A DNA stretch of 64,000 nucleotides from Vibrio sp. CK2-1 (GCF_021726515.1 NZ_JAKKCJ010000009.1:1-64000); one strand, 5' to 3'; positions 1 through 8,932 are shown, counted from the first letter of the stretch. A program made the numbers and translations. Notes: generated from the letters alone by a model not told the origin.

Positions 1-39
1 CAGGGTTCGCCATTCTTGGTTAGTGCGTCGTTTGGCCAT
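1..39 (-). CDS. IS66-family accessory protein TnpA, N-terminal fragment
   Basis: Thirteen codons on the minus strand give MAKRRTNQEWRTL, which resembles the start of the small TnpA-like accessory proteins of IS66-family elements (basic start followed by the T-x-Q-E-W pattern). A clear Shine-Dalgarno (AAAGGAG) lies 7 nt before the ATG. The gene runs off the left edge of the window, so its length and the rest of the element (tnpB, tnpC) cannot be seen. Assignment is by recall of the family's N-terminus plus the adjacent IS terminus. Confidence 0.55.
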   Translation of the reverse strand, partial: MAKRRTNQEWRTL

Positions 40-127
40 TTCAAATCTCCTTTGCTGCTTTGGGTTGGAGGTTTGATCTTATTATTCGGGCTAGACGATT
101 AGAATGCGGGGTTTATGATGCGCTTAC
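1..127 (-). mobile_element. End of an IS66-family insertion sequence (partial)
   Basis: Read on the minus strand, the element starts with GTAAGCGCATCATAAACCCC at position 127, matching the GTAAGCG terminal inverted repeat start known for IS66-family elements. About 90 bp inside, a transposase-accessory ORF begins and runs out of the window. The coding frame of the next gene is open right up to position 128, so the element appears inserted into that gene. IS66 elements make 8-bp target duplications, so bases 128-135 (gaatttaa) are the predicted copy. The other end is outside the window. Family assignment rests on the terminus and 13 residues only. Confidence 0.65.
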
Positions 128-163
128 GAATTTAACCATAACTCTAAATATCTTTTTTTATAT

Positions 164-1177
164 TTGATTAAGCATTATCCCGAATTGGAGATCCGCTTTG
201 TCATTAATAATATTGAGCGAAAAGATGAACTCAATAAAATTATTGGCCCTTACTTTATAGATAGCTATAGTCTAAAAAGCATTTTTTATATATTGAAAGC
301 TAAGACTTGGATAACATCATCGTTAGAAACTCCTATTGGTGGGTTTTTCCAAGCCTATAGACGTAATGTTTTCCATCTAGGGCATGGGGCACCTTTGAAG
401 TGTATCGGCAGGGCTGAAAAGTATCTTAACTGGAAGAAGGCGCTGTATTATCGATTGATAAAAGGCAATTTTAGTTACTTTTTTTCGACCTCAGAAGCAT
501 TTTCTGAAACATGGCGAGCATGCTTAAACTTAAAAAAAGAACAAGTTGTAATTGCAGGGCAGGCTCGTAATGAAGCATTGAATTCAACTTACCCTCATTA
601 CTCGAAAGTACTGCAACTTGATAAAGGTAAAAAACACATTTTATACGCGCCTACTTGGAGGCCCTTCAATGATACGGTTATTTTCCCATTCGAGGATTTT
701 GATGCAGAGGAAATAGGGCGATTTTTACAAAGCAATAATTGTATATTACATCTTAGAGTACACCCTAATTTTGAATCGAAAATCTCTAATGATTTGAAAG
801 AAATAAGTAATCTTAACTTGTTATCACGAAATAAGATTGTTGATATTAATGAAATATTAGGACAGTTTGACTTATTAATTACTGATTACTCAAGTATCTA
901 TGTAGATTATTTACTAATTCAAAAACCTATGCTTTTCTTACCTTATGATTATGTAGAGTATGAAACAAAAATTGGGTTTACATTACCTTATCATGCAGTG
1001 ACTCCGGGACCAAAACCAAAGGAGCAAAAACAGTTTTTACAGGAAGTGACTCGTTTATTGAAGGATAATTCCTACTACCTTCAAGAACGTGAAGATACCA
1101 ATGACTGGTTGAATGTTGTGCAGAAAAAACAAGCTCAACAAAATGCGGAATTAATTTTTAAACTCGTAAAGAGTTAA
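164..1177 (+). CDS. CDP-glycerol glycerophosphotransferase-family protein, 5' end cut by the IS
   Basis: This is a GT-B-fold transferase of the TagB/TagF family, which adds glycerol-phosphate or similar units to surface polymers. Visible motifs are HGAPLK (H-G-x-x-x-K), ILYAPTWR, LRVHPNF and the C-terminal ITDYSSIYVDYLL. The frame is open from 119 but has no ATG. TTG at 164 is the only start near the beginning, and the residues encoded by 128-163 still look like the family (NSKYLFLYLIKHYP continues across the TTG). The gene has therefore probably lost its true start to the IS at 1-127 and may be a pseudogene. It is followed 21 nt later by the exporter permease. Family confidence is high; activity is doubtful. 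Confidence 0.75.
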   Translation: MIKHYPELEIRFVINNIERKDELNKIIGPYFIDSYSLKSIFYILKAKTWITSSLETPIGGFFQAYRRNVFHLGHGAPLKCIGRAEKYLNWKKALYYRLIKGNFSYFFSTSEAFSETWRACLNLKKEQVVIAGQARNEALNSTYPHYSKVLQLDKGKKHILYAPTWRPFNDTVIFPFEDFDAEEIGRFLQSNNCILHLRVHPNFESKISNDLKEISNLNLLSRNKIVDINEILGQFDLLITDYSSIYVDYLLIQKPMLFLPYDYVEYETKIGFTLPYHAVTPGPKPKEQKQFLQEVTRLLKDNSYYLQEREDTNDWLNVVQKKQAQQNAELIFKLVKS

Positions 1178-1198
1178 ATATAGACATAGGTAACTAGT

Positions 1199-1963
1199 TT
1201 GAATACTAAAGCGATATCACGAAACCTGTACATTCTTTACACCCTAGCCCATTTAAAGAAAAAAGCTAATATAAGAGGAACCTTTCTTGGCTACTTATGG
1301 TGGATCATAGAACCGATGATGTTGATTGCCTTATATAGCTACATTGTTGGTGTGATTTTTGGTCATCGAGGGGCTGATCAAATTTTAATGATTGGTATTG
1401 GAGTGACATTGTGGAAATGGTGGAGTTCTAGTATGTCTATTTCTACAACATCATTTCGACGCTATAAAGGTATTGTCTGTCAAGTAAAAATACCATTGCC
1501 TATTCTCCCAACATCAGAAGTATTTGGTGAAAGTTATATGTTTTGCTTTGCTTACTTACTCCTACAAACTGTGCTGTTATTTTTTGGTTATACTCCAGAT
1601 CTGTTTGCACTCGCTTTAACCTTTGCTATCACAATGATATCAATCAGTGCTATCTCACTATTCTTGGCAATATTAAATGTTTTTGTACGAGATACAGCAT
1701 TTTTGGTTGGATTTGGTCTTAGAATTTTATTTTATGTTACTCCTATTATTTATCCACCAAGCCGTGTACCAGAAAACTATAGATTTTTGATAGAATTAAA
1801 CCCATTCGCTCATCTTATTGGTTTTTATAATAATGCTTTGATTTATAATGATAAAATTATCTATAGTCATATGCTTTACGCATTGGTTCTTTCATCATTA
1901 GCATTAATAATTTTGATGCGTTTTTGTAAGCGTATTACTCCACAGATCATTAGGAATGTTTAG
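1199..1963 (+). CDS. ABC-2 type polysaccharide exporter, membrane subunit (KpsM/Wzm-like)
   Basis: The protein has 254 aa and about six hydrophobic segments, the size and layout of KpsM/Wzm permeases that export capsule or O-polysaccharide across the inner membrane with an ATPase partner. Family-like stretches include the amphipathic start followed by RGTFLGYLWWIIEP, and LNPFAHLIGFYNNALIYN near the C-terminus. The start is a TTG preceded by ATAGG; no better ATG exists. The 3' end overlaps an alternative start of the ATPase gene, so the two are surely co-transcribed. The pair implies ABC-dependent export for the pseudaminic-acid-containing glycan encoded downstream. Confidence 0.88.
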   Translation: MNTKAISRNLYILYTLAHLKKKANIRGTFLGYLWWIIEPMMLIALYSYIVGVIFGHRGADQILMIGIGVTLWKWWSSSMSISTTSFRRYKGIVCQVKIPLPILPTSEVFGESYMFCFAYLLLQTVLLFFGYTPDLFALALTFAITMISISAISLFLAILNVFVRDTAFLVGFGLRILFYVTPIIYPPSRVPENYRFLIELNPFAHLIGFYNNALIYNDKIIYSHMLYALVLSSLALIILMRFCKRITPQIIRNV

Positions 1964-1964
1964 A

Positions 1965-2708
1965 ATGAGTAATGAAAAAAATTTAGTAGTAGAGCTTAAT
2001 GATGTGACGTTAAAGTATGCAAATAGCACTAGTTTTAACCTTAAACGTCTATTTTTATCTAAATACGAAAGAGAACGAGTTTCTTCTGACTCAAATGCGA
2101 ATCGTGAGGCTGCACTAAGTAATATATCTCTTAAATTTTATGAAGGTGATATTGTTGGAATTGTTGGCCGAAATGGAGCCGGAAAGTCGACAATTTGTAA
2201 GGTTTTATCAGGGGTCTTAGAGCCAACGAGTGGTAAGTTTTATTCAAAATTAGATATTGGCTCTTTATTATCATTAAACTCTTTCTTTGCTAAAGAGTTG
2301 AGTGGCTTGGATAATATATATTTAGCTGGTGCTCTATTGGGGAAAAATAAAAAAGAGATCAAAGATAAAATTGAGGAAATTATAGATTTCTCTGAGTTGG
2401 AAGAATCTATTCATAAGCCTGTTGAAACTTATTCTAGTGGTATGGTTTCTCGGTTGGCATTTTCCATAGCGACAACTTATAGAAGCGATATCCTTATCAT
2501 TGATGAAGTCCTAAGTGTTGGTGATAAGTACTTTAGAGAAAAGTGTAAGAAGCGAATGCAAGCTATAATGAAGCAATCTCGATTAATCATTATAGTCTCT
2601 CATTCAGATTCAGATATAAGAAATATGTGTAACAGGGCCGTGTATTTAGATAAAGGTAAGGTTATACTTGATGGATCTGTAGACAGTGTACTTCAATCAT
2701 ATTCCTAA
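1965..2708 (+). CDS. ABC exporter ATP-binding subunit (KpsT/Wzt-like)
   Basis: Nucleotide-binding subunit of the polysaccharide exporter. Walker A is GRNGAGKST (about residues 68-76), the signature is YSSGMVSRLAFS, Walker B is DILIIDEVLSVGD and the H-loop is IVSHSD; all key residues are present. At about 247 aa it lacks the C-terminal carbohydrate-binding domain of O9a-type Wzt, so it is closer to the KpsT capsule type. An ATG at 1956 is also in frame, but AGGA sits directly against it and 9 nt before the ATG at 1965, so 1965 is preferred. It follows the permease gene without a gap. Confidence 0.9.
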   Translation: MSNEKNLVVELNDVTLKYANSTSFNLKRLFLSKYERERVSSDSNANREAALSNISLKFYEGDIVGIVGRNGAGKSTICKVLSGVLEPTSGKFYSKLDIGSLLSLNSFFAKELSGLDNIYLAGALLGKNKKEIKDKIEEIIDFSELEESIHKPVETYSSGMVSRLAFSIATTYRSDILIIDEVLSVGDKYFREKCKKRMQAIMKQSRLIIIVSHSDSDIRNMCNRAVYLDKGKVILDGSVDSVLQSYS

Positions 2709-2737
2709 CACAATGTGTAAATTTTATAAGGTTTAAA

Positions 2738-3751
2738 ATGTTAAATAATAAAACAGTCTTAATTACAGGCGGTACTGGGTCATTCGGTAAGCAATTTATT
2801 AAAACAATTCTTGAAACTTATCAGGATGTTAAGAAAATTATAATTTACTCTCGTGATGAGTTAAAGCAGTTTGAAATCAAGCAACAATACCCACATTCCG
2901 AATTTCCACAATTACGTTTCTTCATCGGTGATGTGCGTGATCAAAATCGCATGATCCAGGCTTGTGAAGGGGTTGATGTGATAATTCATGCTGCGGCAAT
3001 AAAGCAAGTAGATACGGCAGAATATAACCCAACAGAATGTATTCGTACTAATGTTGATGGTGCCGAGAATGTGATCCAAGCCGCGCTTCAATGTGGTGTG
3101 AATGATGTAGTAGCACTTTCTACAGATAAAGCGTGTGCACCAGTTAACCTATATGGAGCTACAAAACTGGCATCGGATAAGCTATTCACAGCTGCGAATA
3201 ATATTAAAGGCTCGAAAGATATTCGTTTTAGTGTTGTGCGTTACGGTAATGTTATGGGCTCACGAGGCTCTGTTATTCCATTCTTTATGAAGAAAAAATC
3301 GGAAGGCGTGTTACCAATCACGCACGAAGAAATGACGCGTTTTAATATCTCATTACAAGATGGTGTGAATATGGTGATGTATGCAATTGAACATCACTTA
3401 GGTGGAGAAATATTCATACCTAAAATTCCATCATATCGCGTTACAGATGTTGCAGAAGCGGTGGCTCCTGAATGTGAAGTGAAGTTTGTAGGTGTAAGAC
3501 CAGGTGAAAAAATTCATGAGGAAATGATCACAGATGCTGACTCATTAAACACCATAGACTTGGGTAAGTATTATGTGATTTTACCATCAGTTTCATATAC
3601 CTACACCGAGGATGACTTTATGAAACACCATGGTGCTGTTAAGGTCCCATTTGGTTTTAAATATAATTCGGGAACGAATACAGAATGGGAAAGTATTGAA
3701 GGTTTGCGTGAGCTGATCAAAGAGCACGTTGATCCGAACTTTGCGGTTTAA
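2738..3751 (+). CDS. pseB: UDP-N-acetylglucosamine 4,6-dehydratase (inverting), PseB
   Basis: First enzyme of pseudaminic acid synthesis: it removes water from UDP-GlcNAc and inverts C5, giving the 4-keto-6-deoxy-L-arabino sugar. It is a soluble SDR with the NAD(P) motif GGTGSFGK near residue 11, AAAIKQVDTAEYNP, STDKACAP, and a Y-x-x-x-K pair in NLYGATK. The C-terminal RPGEKIHEEM is shared with PseB/FlaA1 proteins. Length (337 aa) is normal. An AAGG box lies 7 nt before the ATG. It is followed directly by pseC, the usual order in pse loci. Confidence 0.95.
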   Translation: MLNNKTVLITGGTGSFGKQFIKTILETYQDVKKIIIYSRDELKQFEIKQQYPHSEFPQLRFFIGDVRDQNRMIQACEGVDVIIHAAAIKQVDTAEYNPTECIRTNVDGAENVIQAALQCGVNDVVALSTDKACAPVNLYGATKLASDKLFTAANNIKGSKDIRFSVVRYGNVMGSRGSVIPFFMKKKSEGVLPITHEEMTRFNISLQDGVNMVMYAIEHHLGGEIFIPKIPSYRVTDVAEAVAPECEVKFVGVRPGEKIHEEMITDADSLNTIDLGKYYVILPSVSYTYTEDDFMKHHGAVKVPFGFKYNSGTNTEWESIEGLRELIKEHVDPNFAV

Positions 3752-3790
3752 TTTTCACAATTTGTTTTTATTTAGCTAAAGAGTCACATT

Positions 3791-4951
3791 ATGATCCCCT
3801 ATGGTAAGCAAGAAATCACACAGCAAGATATCGATGCGGTTGTGAGTGTTTTAGAGTCGGACTTTTTAACTCAGGGTCCACAAGTCCCTAAGTTTGAGGA
3901 CTCTTTGATGGCACATACGAGTGCAAAGCATGCACTTGCCGTGAACAGTGCGACGTCAGCTTTACATATTGCTTGCTTAGCATTAGGGCTGGGTGAAGGG
4001 GATTGGTTGTGGACCACCCCGGTGACTTTTGTGGCATCATCCAATTGTGGCTTATATTGTGGTGCTCAAGTGGATTTTGTAGATATTGACCCGCAGACTT
4101 ACAACATGAGCCCAGTGGCCTTAGAGCAAAAATTAAAACAAGCTAAGTTGGATGGTAAATTGCCAAAAGTGGTTGTGCCAGTGCATTTATGCGGACAACC
4201 TTGTGATATGAAAGCCATTCACGGGTTATCGCTTGAGTACGGTTTTAAGATCATTGAAGATGCCTCTCATGCGATCGGCGGAAAATATCACGATGCCCCG
4301 ATTGGAAACTGTGCCTATTCAGATATTACTGTTTTTAGCTTCCACCCAGTAAAAATAGTAACAACTGCTGAAGGTGGCGCAGCTTTAACTAATGATAAAA
4401 CACTAGCCGATAAAATGGCGTTGTATCGTAGTCATGGGATCACTCGTGATGAAGCGTTAATGCACAACCCTTCTCATGGTGGTTGGTATTATGAGCAAGT
4501 GGATTTGGGCTTTAACTACCGTATGACCGAGCTTCAAGCCGCCTTAGGTGTGAGTCAAATGTCGCGTCTAAATAGCTTTATTGAAGCGAGACATGCCCTT
4601 GCTCGTCGTTATGATGCCTTATTGCAAGACTTACCACTGACTATTCCTTTTCAACTTGAAAACACCTATTCAGGGCTTCATCTTTATGTGATCCGTCTAA
4701 AGCTTGATGAGATCAACAAAACCCATAAAGAAGTCTTTGAAGCATTACGTGAGCAAGGTATTGGCGTTAACTTGCATTACATTCCTGTGCATGCTCAGCC
4801 TTATTATCAACAAATGGGCTTCCAATGGGGGGATTTTCCTCAATCAGAATCGTATTACCAAGAAGCCATTTCTCTGCCTATGTTTCATATCATGACAGTT
4901 GAGCAGCAAGATGTGGTAGTTGAAACCCTAACGCGTATTTTAAAAGGGTGA
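3791..4951 (+). CDS. pseC: UDP-4-amino-4,6-dideoxy-N-acetyl-beta-L-altrosamine transaminase, PseC
   Basis: PLP-dependent aminotransferase of the DegT/DnrJ/EryC1 family that puts the 4-amino group on the PseB product. The Schiff-base lysine lies in FSFHPVK (about residue 187), with the family pattern continuing as TTAEGGA. The N-terminal MIPYGKQEITQQDIDAV is typical of PseC. Length is 386 aa, as expected. Only 3 nt separate it from pseF, so translation is likely coupled. No anomalies were seen. Confidence 0.95.
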   Translation: MIPYGKQEITQQDIDAVVSVLESDFLTQGPQVPKFEDSLMAHTSAKHALAVNSATSALHIACLALGLGEGDWLWTTPVTFVASSNCGLYCGAQVDFVDIDPQTYNMSPVALEQKLKQAKLDGKLPKVVVPVHLCGQPCDMKAIHGLSLEYGFKIIEDASHAIGGKYHDAPIGNCAYSDITVFSFHPVKIVTTAEGGAALTNDKTLADKMALYRSHGITRDEALMHNPSHGGWYYEQVDLGFNYRMTELQAALGVSQMSRLNSFIEARHALARRYDALLQDLPLTIPFQLENTYSGLHLYVIRLKLDEINKTHKEVFEALREQGIGVNLHYIPVHAQPYYQQMGFQWGDFPQSESYYQEAISLPMFHIMTVEQQDVVVETLTRILKG

Positions 4952-4954
4952 AGC

Positions 4955-5644
4955 ATGAAGATTGCAATTATTCCTGCGCGTGGTGGCAGTAAGAGAATTC
5001 CAAGAAAAAACATTAAACCGTTTCATGGCAAGCCTATGATTGCCTATTCAATTGAAACGGCCAAAGCATCAGGGTGTTTTGATAAGATCATTGTCTCAAC
5101 CGATGATCAAGAAATCGCAGACGTTGCACGTGAATATGGGGCTGAAGTGCCATTTTTACGCCCTTCGGACATTGCCGATGATCACGCAACCACCTTAGAT
5201 GTGCTGCAACATGCGGTGAACTGGTGTGAAGAAAATCTTGGCAATATTGATTATGTTTGTTGTATCTATGCCACTGCGCCTTTTATTCAAGTTCAGGATC
5301 TACAATCAGGTCTGGCTTTAGTGCAAGCTCCTGAGGTTGAATACGCTTTTAGTGCCACCAGTTTCCCTTTCCCTATTCAGCGTGCGATTAAGCTGTCTGA
5401 AAAGGGGGAAGTGGCTATGTTTGAGCCTGAAAATGCCCTAGTGCGCTCTCAAGATCTTGAAGAAGCCTACCACGATGCTGGTCAATTTTACTGGGGGAGC
5501 GTTAATGCTTTTAAATCTAAATTAGGAATATTTGGCTCATACTCTCGAGTGGTCTTATTACCAAGAAAGCGCGTTCAAGACATTGATACGTTAGAAGACT
5601 GGGAGTTAGCAGAAGCCTTATTTTCAGTATCTAAGGCGGATTAA
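4955..5644 (+). CDS. pseF: Pseudaminic acid cytidylyltransferase, PseF
   Basis: Activates pseudaminic acid with CTP to CMP-Pse, the donor used by Pse transferases. The nucleotide-binding loop IIPARGGSKRIPRKNIK is near the N-terminus, followed by YSIETAKASGCFDKIIVSTD, as in the NeuA/PseF family. The C-terminal QDIDTLEDWELAE is also typical. Length (229 aa) fits PseF. The gene sits between pseC and pseG with near-zero spacing, so this is PseF rather than a sialic acid NeuA. Confidence 0.93.
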   Translation: MKIAIIPARGGSKRIPRKNIKPFHGKPMIAYSIETAKASGCFDKIIVSTDDQEIADVAREYGAEVPFLRPSDIADDHATTLDVLQHAVNWCEENLGNIDYVCCIYATAPFIQVQDLQSGLALVQAPEVEYAFSATSFPFPIQRAIKLSEKGEVAMFEPENALVRSQDLEEAYHDAGQFYWGSVNAFKSKLGIFGSYSRVVLLPRKRVQDIDTLEDWELAEALFSVSKAD

Positions 5645-5645
5645 C

Positions 5646-6698
5646 ATGAAGGTTACCTTTAGGGTGGATGCTTCTTTATATGTTGGTAGTGGGCATGTAA
5701 TGAGGTGCTTAGTTCTTGCTGAAGAATTAAAAAATAGGGGACATGATATTACTTTCATGTGCCGAGAGTTAGAAGGTAACTTGATTGAGTTTATTCGCAA
5801 TGCTGAGTTTCAAGTAATCAAGTTGAAAAAAGTGGAAACAATTAAACCAAAAGCTAGTGATGACTATTTATCGTGGTTACAAGTTTCAATTGTTGAGGAC
5901 GCGAAAGAGGTTATTTCGAATATGTTAGAGTGTGATGTGATTGTGACTGATCATTATGCTCTTGACAGCAAGTGGGAAGATATCGTTAGGCAGAAATTTA
6001 ATTGTAATATCGTCGCGATAGACGATTTAAATAGACCACATGTAGCCGATTTGATAGTTGACCAAAATTATTGGCCTGATATGGCGTCACGCTATTCTCA
6101 ATGTAAAGGTGAACGTCTTTTAGGGCCAAATTATGCATTGTTACGTCCTAAATTCAGAGCGTTAAAATCTGAGAAAATGGAAAAAAAAGATAGAGTTATT
6201 GCTTTCTTTGGTGGGGCTGACCCTACAGGGGAGTGCTTAAAGTTACTCTCGGCAGCTCGTAGTTTTGAGGCTCTTCCATTTAATATTTTTATATTGGCAG
6301 GTGTCATTAATCCATGGAAAGAGCAGTTATTAGAGTATTCTAGTCCATTAGTAGAAATACAAACGCACACTAATGATTTTGAATATGAGTTAAAGAAATC
6401 CAAGTATGCGATTGGTGCATCAGGTGTTAGTAACTGGGAGCGTTTTTGTTTGGAATTACCAACAACTATTGTTTCCGTAGCTAAAAACCAAGAGTCTTTG
6501 TCTGAGTATCTAAGCCAAATGAACGCGGTGAGATATTTAGGTCGCGGAAGTCAAACTTCGGTAAATACGTACATAACAGAGCTCGAGTATTTAATCCACA
6601 ATTGGAACAATATTCGTTATGAAGGCGTGTTAAATGTAGATGGTTTTGGTGCTTTGAGAGTCGCTAAAGAAATTGAGAGGATAAATGATGAAGTGTAG
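5646..6698 (+). CDS. pseG: UDP-2,4-diacetamido-2,4,6-trideoxy-beta-L-altropyranose hydrolase, PseG
   Basis: Cleaves UDP from the diacetamido sugar to release 6-deoxy-AltdiNAc for PseI. It has a GT-B-like fold with the conserved GSGHVMRCLVLAEEL near residue 14, FFGGADPTGE in the middle and GASGVSNWERFC in the C-terminal half, the normal PseG landmarks. Length is 350 aa. It starts 1 nt after the pseF stop and overlaps the next gene by 14 nt. No missing key residues were noticed. Confidence 0.92.
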   Translation: MKVTFRVDASLYVGSGHVMRCLVLAEELKNRGHDITFMCRELEGNLIEFIRNAEFQVIKLKKVETIKPKASDDYLSWLQVSIVEDAKEVISNMLECDVIVTDHYALDSKWEDIVRQKFNCNIVAIDDLNRPHVADLIVDQNYWPDMASRYSQCKGERLLGPNYALLRPKFRALKSEKMEKKDRVIAFFGGADPTGECLKLLSAARSFEALPFNIFILAGVINPWKEQLLEYSSPLVEIQTHTNDFEYELKKSKYAIGASGVSNWERFCLELPTTIVSVAKNQESLSEYLSQMNAVRYLGRGSQTSVNTYITELEYLIHNWNNIRYEGVLNVDGFGALRVAKEIERINDEV

Positions 6699-7599
6699 AT
6701 TACGTCTAATGACAGAGAAAGATCTGGAAATAGTTTTATCTTGGAGAAATGATCCTACTGTCAGAAACAATATGTATACCTCACATGAAATTGCCTATTC
6801 AGAACATGTAAAGTGGTGGGAAAGAGAATCAGTAAACCCAGCCTCTGTATTGTTGATTGCGGAGATATCAGAACAACCTGTCGGTGTTGTGACATTTACA
6901 AATGTCAGAAATGATTATCGGTCTGCTACTTGGGCATTTTACTCTTCTAATACCAGTGTTCGTGGCGTAGGCACACATATGGAAACAGCTGCGCTTCATT
7001 ATGCATTTACTATTCTCGATCTTAATCGGTTGGAATGTGAAGTGCTTGATTTCAATTATGCTGTAGTGAATTTCCACAGAAAGTTTGGGTTTGAACTTGA
7101 AGGAATAAAAAGAAAAGCCTTCTGTAGAAATGGTTCATATCATGATATTTACTGTCTTTCAATCTTACGAAAAGATTGGGAGTACTCTCAATCTTTTGTT
7201 TATAAGAAGCTACCGAAGCTGATTAAAAAAGAGTTAATTGTTACGAGAGAAATGGTGGCAGACTTTGCTACATTGAGTGGAGATCATAACCCTATCCACC
7301 TAGATAATTCATACGCTAAAAGTCAAGGCTTTGCGGGATGCATTGCTCATGGAATGTTAACTGGGAGCTTATTCTCATCCATGTTTACTGAGAGCCCATT
7401 TGAACATGGAGTTATCTATCTAGAACAAACATTATCATTTCAATCACCGCTTTATGTGGATTCTAAAGTAGAGATACAGCTTTTACTTATCTCTCAAGTT
7501 GGTCGAAAAGCAACGTTTAAAACTATCGTTAAAAATGACGAACTAGCTTTCATTGAAGGTGAAGCAACAGTATTACTTCCGAAGGTAAATAATGAATAA
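6685..7599 (+). CDS. pseH: PseH-type N-acetyltransferase fused to a MaoC (R-specific enoyl hydratase) domain
   Basis: This is a two-domain protein of 304 aa; ordinary PseH is about 160-200 aa. Residues 1-165 form a GNAT domain (RLRLMTEKDLEIVLSWRND start, VRGVGTHMETAALHYAF acetyl-CoA loop, NFHRKFGFELEG), matching PseH, which acylates the 4-amino group of UDP-L-AltNAc4N. Residues about 185-300 form a hot-dog fold domain with FATLSGDHNPIHLDNSYA, a full match to the hydratase-2 motif with its catalytic Asp and His, then GFAGCIAHGML. There is no stop or frameshift between the domains. It overlaps pseG by 14 nt and pseI by 8 nt. The MaoC part links this step to the carrier-protein genes downstream. 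The domain calls are secure; the joint function is inferred. Confidence 0.88.
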   Translation: MMKCRLRLMTEKDLEIVLSWRNDPTVRNNMYTSHEIAYSEHVKWWERESVNPASVLLIAEISEQPVGVVTFTNVRNDYRSATWAFYSSNTSVRGVGTHMETAALHYAFTILDLNRLECEVLDFNYAVVNFHRKFGFELEGIKRKAFCRNGSYHDIYCLSILRKDWEYSQSFVYKKLPKLIKKELIVTREMVADFATLSGDHNPIHLDNSYAKSQGFAGCIAHGMLTGSLFSSMFTESPFEHGVIYLEQTLSFQSPLYVDSKVEIQLLLISQVGRKATFKTIVKNDELAFIEGEATVLLPKVNNE

Positions 7600-8644
7600 G
7601 TACATTACAATAAATAATCGAAAAATTGGCCCTGACTTCCCTCCTTATATTATTGCAGAGCTTTCCGCAAACCATAACGGTGATATCAATCGAGCTTTTA
7701 AGATCATGGAAGAAGCAAAGAAAGCAGGGGCTGATGCGATAAAATTGCAAACCTATACTCATGAAACCATCACGATGGATTGTGATAGTGAAGACTTTAA
7801 AATTCATGGTGGTTTATGGGATGGCCAAACCTTATATGAGCTCTATAAAGGCGCTCACATGCCGTGGGAATGGCACCAACCTTTATTTGAAAAAGCCAAA
7901 GAATTAGATATTACCATTTTCAGTTCTCCTTTTGATTTTACCGCGGTTGATTTATTAGAAGACCTGAGTGCACCGGCTTATAAAATTGCCTCATTTGAGT
8001 TAATCGATTTGCCTTTGATCAAGCGTGTTGCTCAGACTGGTAAGCCCATGATCATGTCTACGGGGATGGCGAACCAAGAAGAAATTCAAGAGGCTATTGA
8101 TACAGCTAGAAATAATGGTTGTGAAGAACTTGTCGTACTTCATTGCGTAAGTGGCTACCCAGCCCCAGCAGACCAATATAACCTGCGTACTATTGCCGAT
8201 ATCTCTGAGCGTTTTGATGTACTTTCAGGACTTTCTGATCATACGATTGATAATGCGACTGCGATTGCATCTGTGGTTCTTGGAGCGAGTTTGATTGAAA
8301 AACATGTAACATTAGATCGTAATGGTGGTGGTGCTGATGATAGTTTTTCACTTGAACCACATGAATTAACCCAGCTTTGCAAAGATGCGAAAACTGCCTG
8401 GCAAGCGATGGGGAAAGTGAACTATGAAAGAGCCGAAGCTGAAAAAGGTAATGTAAAATTTCGCCGCTCTTTGTATGTAGTAAAAGACATTAAAGCCGGT
8501 GAAAAAATCACGCCAGAAAATGTGAGAAGTATTCGCCCGGGTTTTGGGTTGGCGCCTAAGTTTTATGATGAAATTATGGGGAAAATAGTGACAAAGGATT
8601 TAGAGTCAGGCACCCCTATGTTAAGAGATGATATAAAGCTTTAG
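7592..8644 (+). CDS. pseI: Pseudaminic acid synthase, PseI
   Basis: Condenses 6-deoxy-AltdiNAc with phosphoenolpyruvate to give pseudaminic acid. The NeuB-family TIM barrel shows IIAELSANHNGD near the N-terminus, IKLQTYT, STGMANQEEI, HCVSGYPAP and LSGLSDHT. The C-terminal SAF (antifreeze-like) domain starts near residue 290 (FRRSLYVVKDIKAGEKIT). Length is 350 aa, as usual. With pseB, C, F, G and H it completes the pathway to CMP-Pse in one operon. Confidence 0.95.
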   Translation: MNKYITINNRKIGPDFPPYIIAELSANHNGDINRAFKIMEEAKKAGADAIKLQTYTHETITMDCDSEDFKIHGGLWDGQTLYELYKGAHMPWEWHQPLFEKAKELDITIFSSPFDFTAVDLLEDLSAPAYKIASFELIDLPLIKRVAQTGKPMIMSTGMANQEEIQEAIDTARNNGCEELVVLHCVSGYPAPADQYNLRTIADISERFDVLSGLSDHTIDNATAIASVVLGASLIEKHVTLDRNGGGADDSFSLEPHELTQLCKDAKTAWQAMGKVNYERAEAEKGNVKFRRSLYVVKDIKAGEKITPENVRSIRPGFGLAPKFYDEIMGKIVTKDLESGTPMLRDDIKL

Positions 8645-8686
8645 TTTAGGCGTTTTATATCTGGTTGATAATTATTTGGAGTAGTT

Positions 8687-8932
8687 ATGAGAAGTATTAT
8701 TTTAGAAAAATTTAATGAAGCATTAGAGCAAACGGACGCCACAGAACGCTATCAAGAGATTGATAATGAACAAGTTTTACTTGAAAGTGGCTTAGATTCA
8801 CTTGGGTTTGCAATTTTAGTCGCTTTGTTAGAAGAAGAATTAGACCTAGACCCTTTCCAAAAGATGGAAGAGGCTGTTTATCCAACAACATTTGGTGAGT
8901 TTGTGGCAATTTATGAAAAATATTCAGTTTAA
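8687..8932 (+). CDS. Acyl carrier protein in the Pse locus
   Basis: A small acidic protein (81 aa) with the 4'-phosphopantetheine site GLDSLGF; the serine should carry the prosthetic arm. It is predicted helical and rich in Glu/Asp, as carrier proteins are. A GGAG box precedes the ATG. It starts 42 nt after pseI and overlaps the next gene (acyl-AMP ligase) by 20 nt, so it is almost certainly that ligase's partner. It is not the housekeeping AcpP, which normally sits with the fab genes. It probably holds a short acyl chain being tailored for transfer to the sugar. Confidence 0.85.
   Translation: MRSIILEKFNEALEQTDATERYQEIDNEQVLLESGLDSLGFAILVALLEEELDLDPFQKMEEAVYPTTFGEFVAIYEKYSV

Noticed and set aside
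4704..4895. 63-codon frame inside pseC on the same strand
   Set aside because: It lies wholly within pseC in another frame and has no supporting signal.
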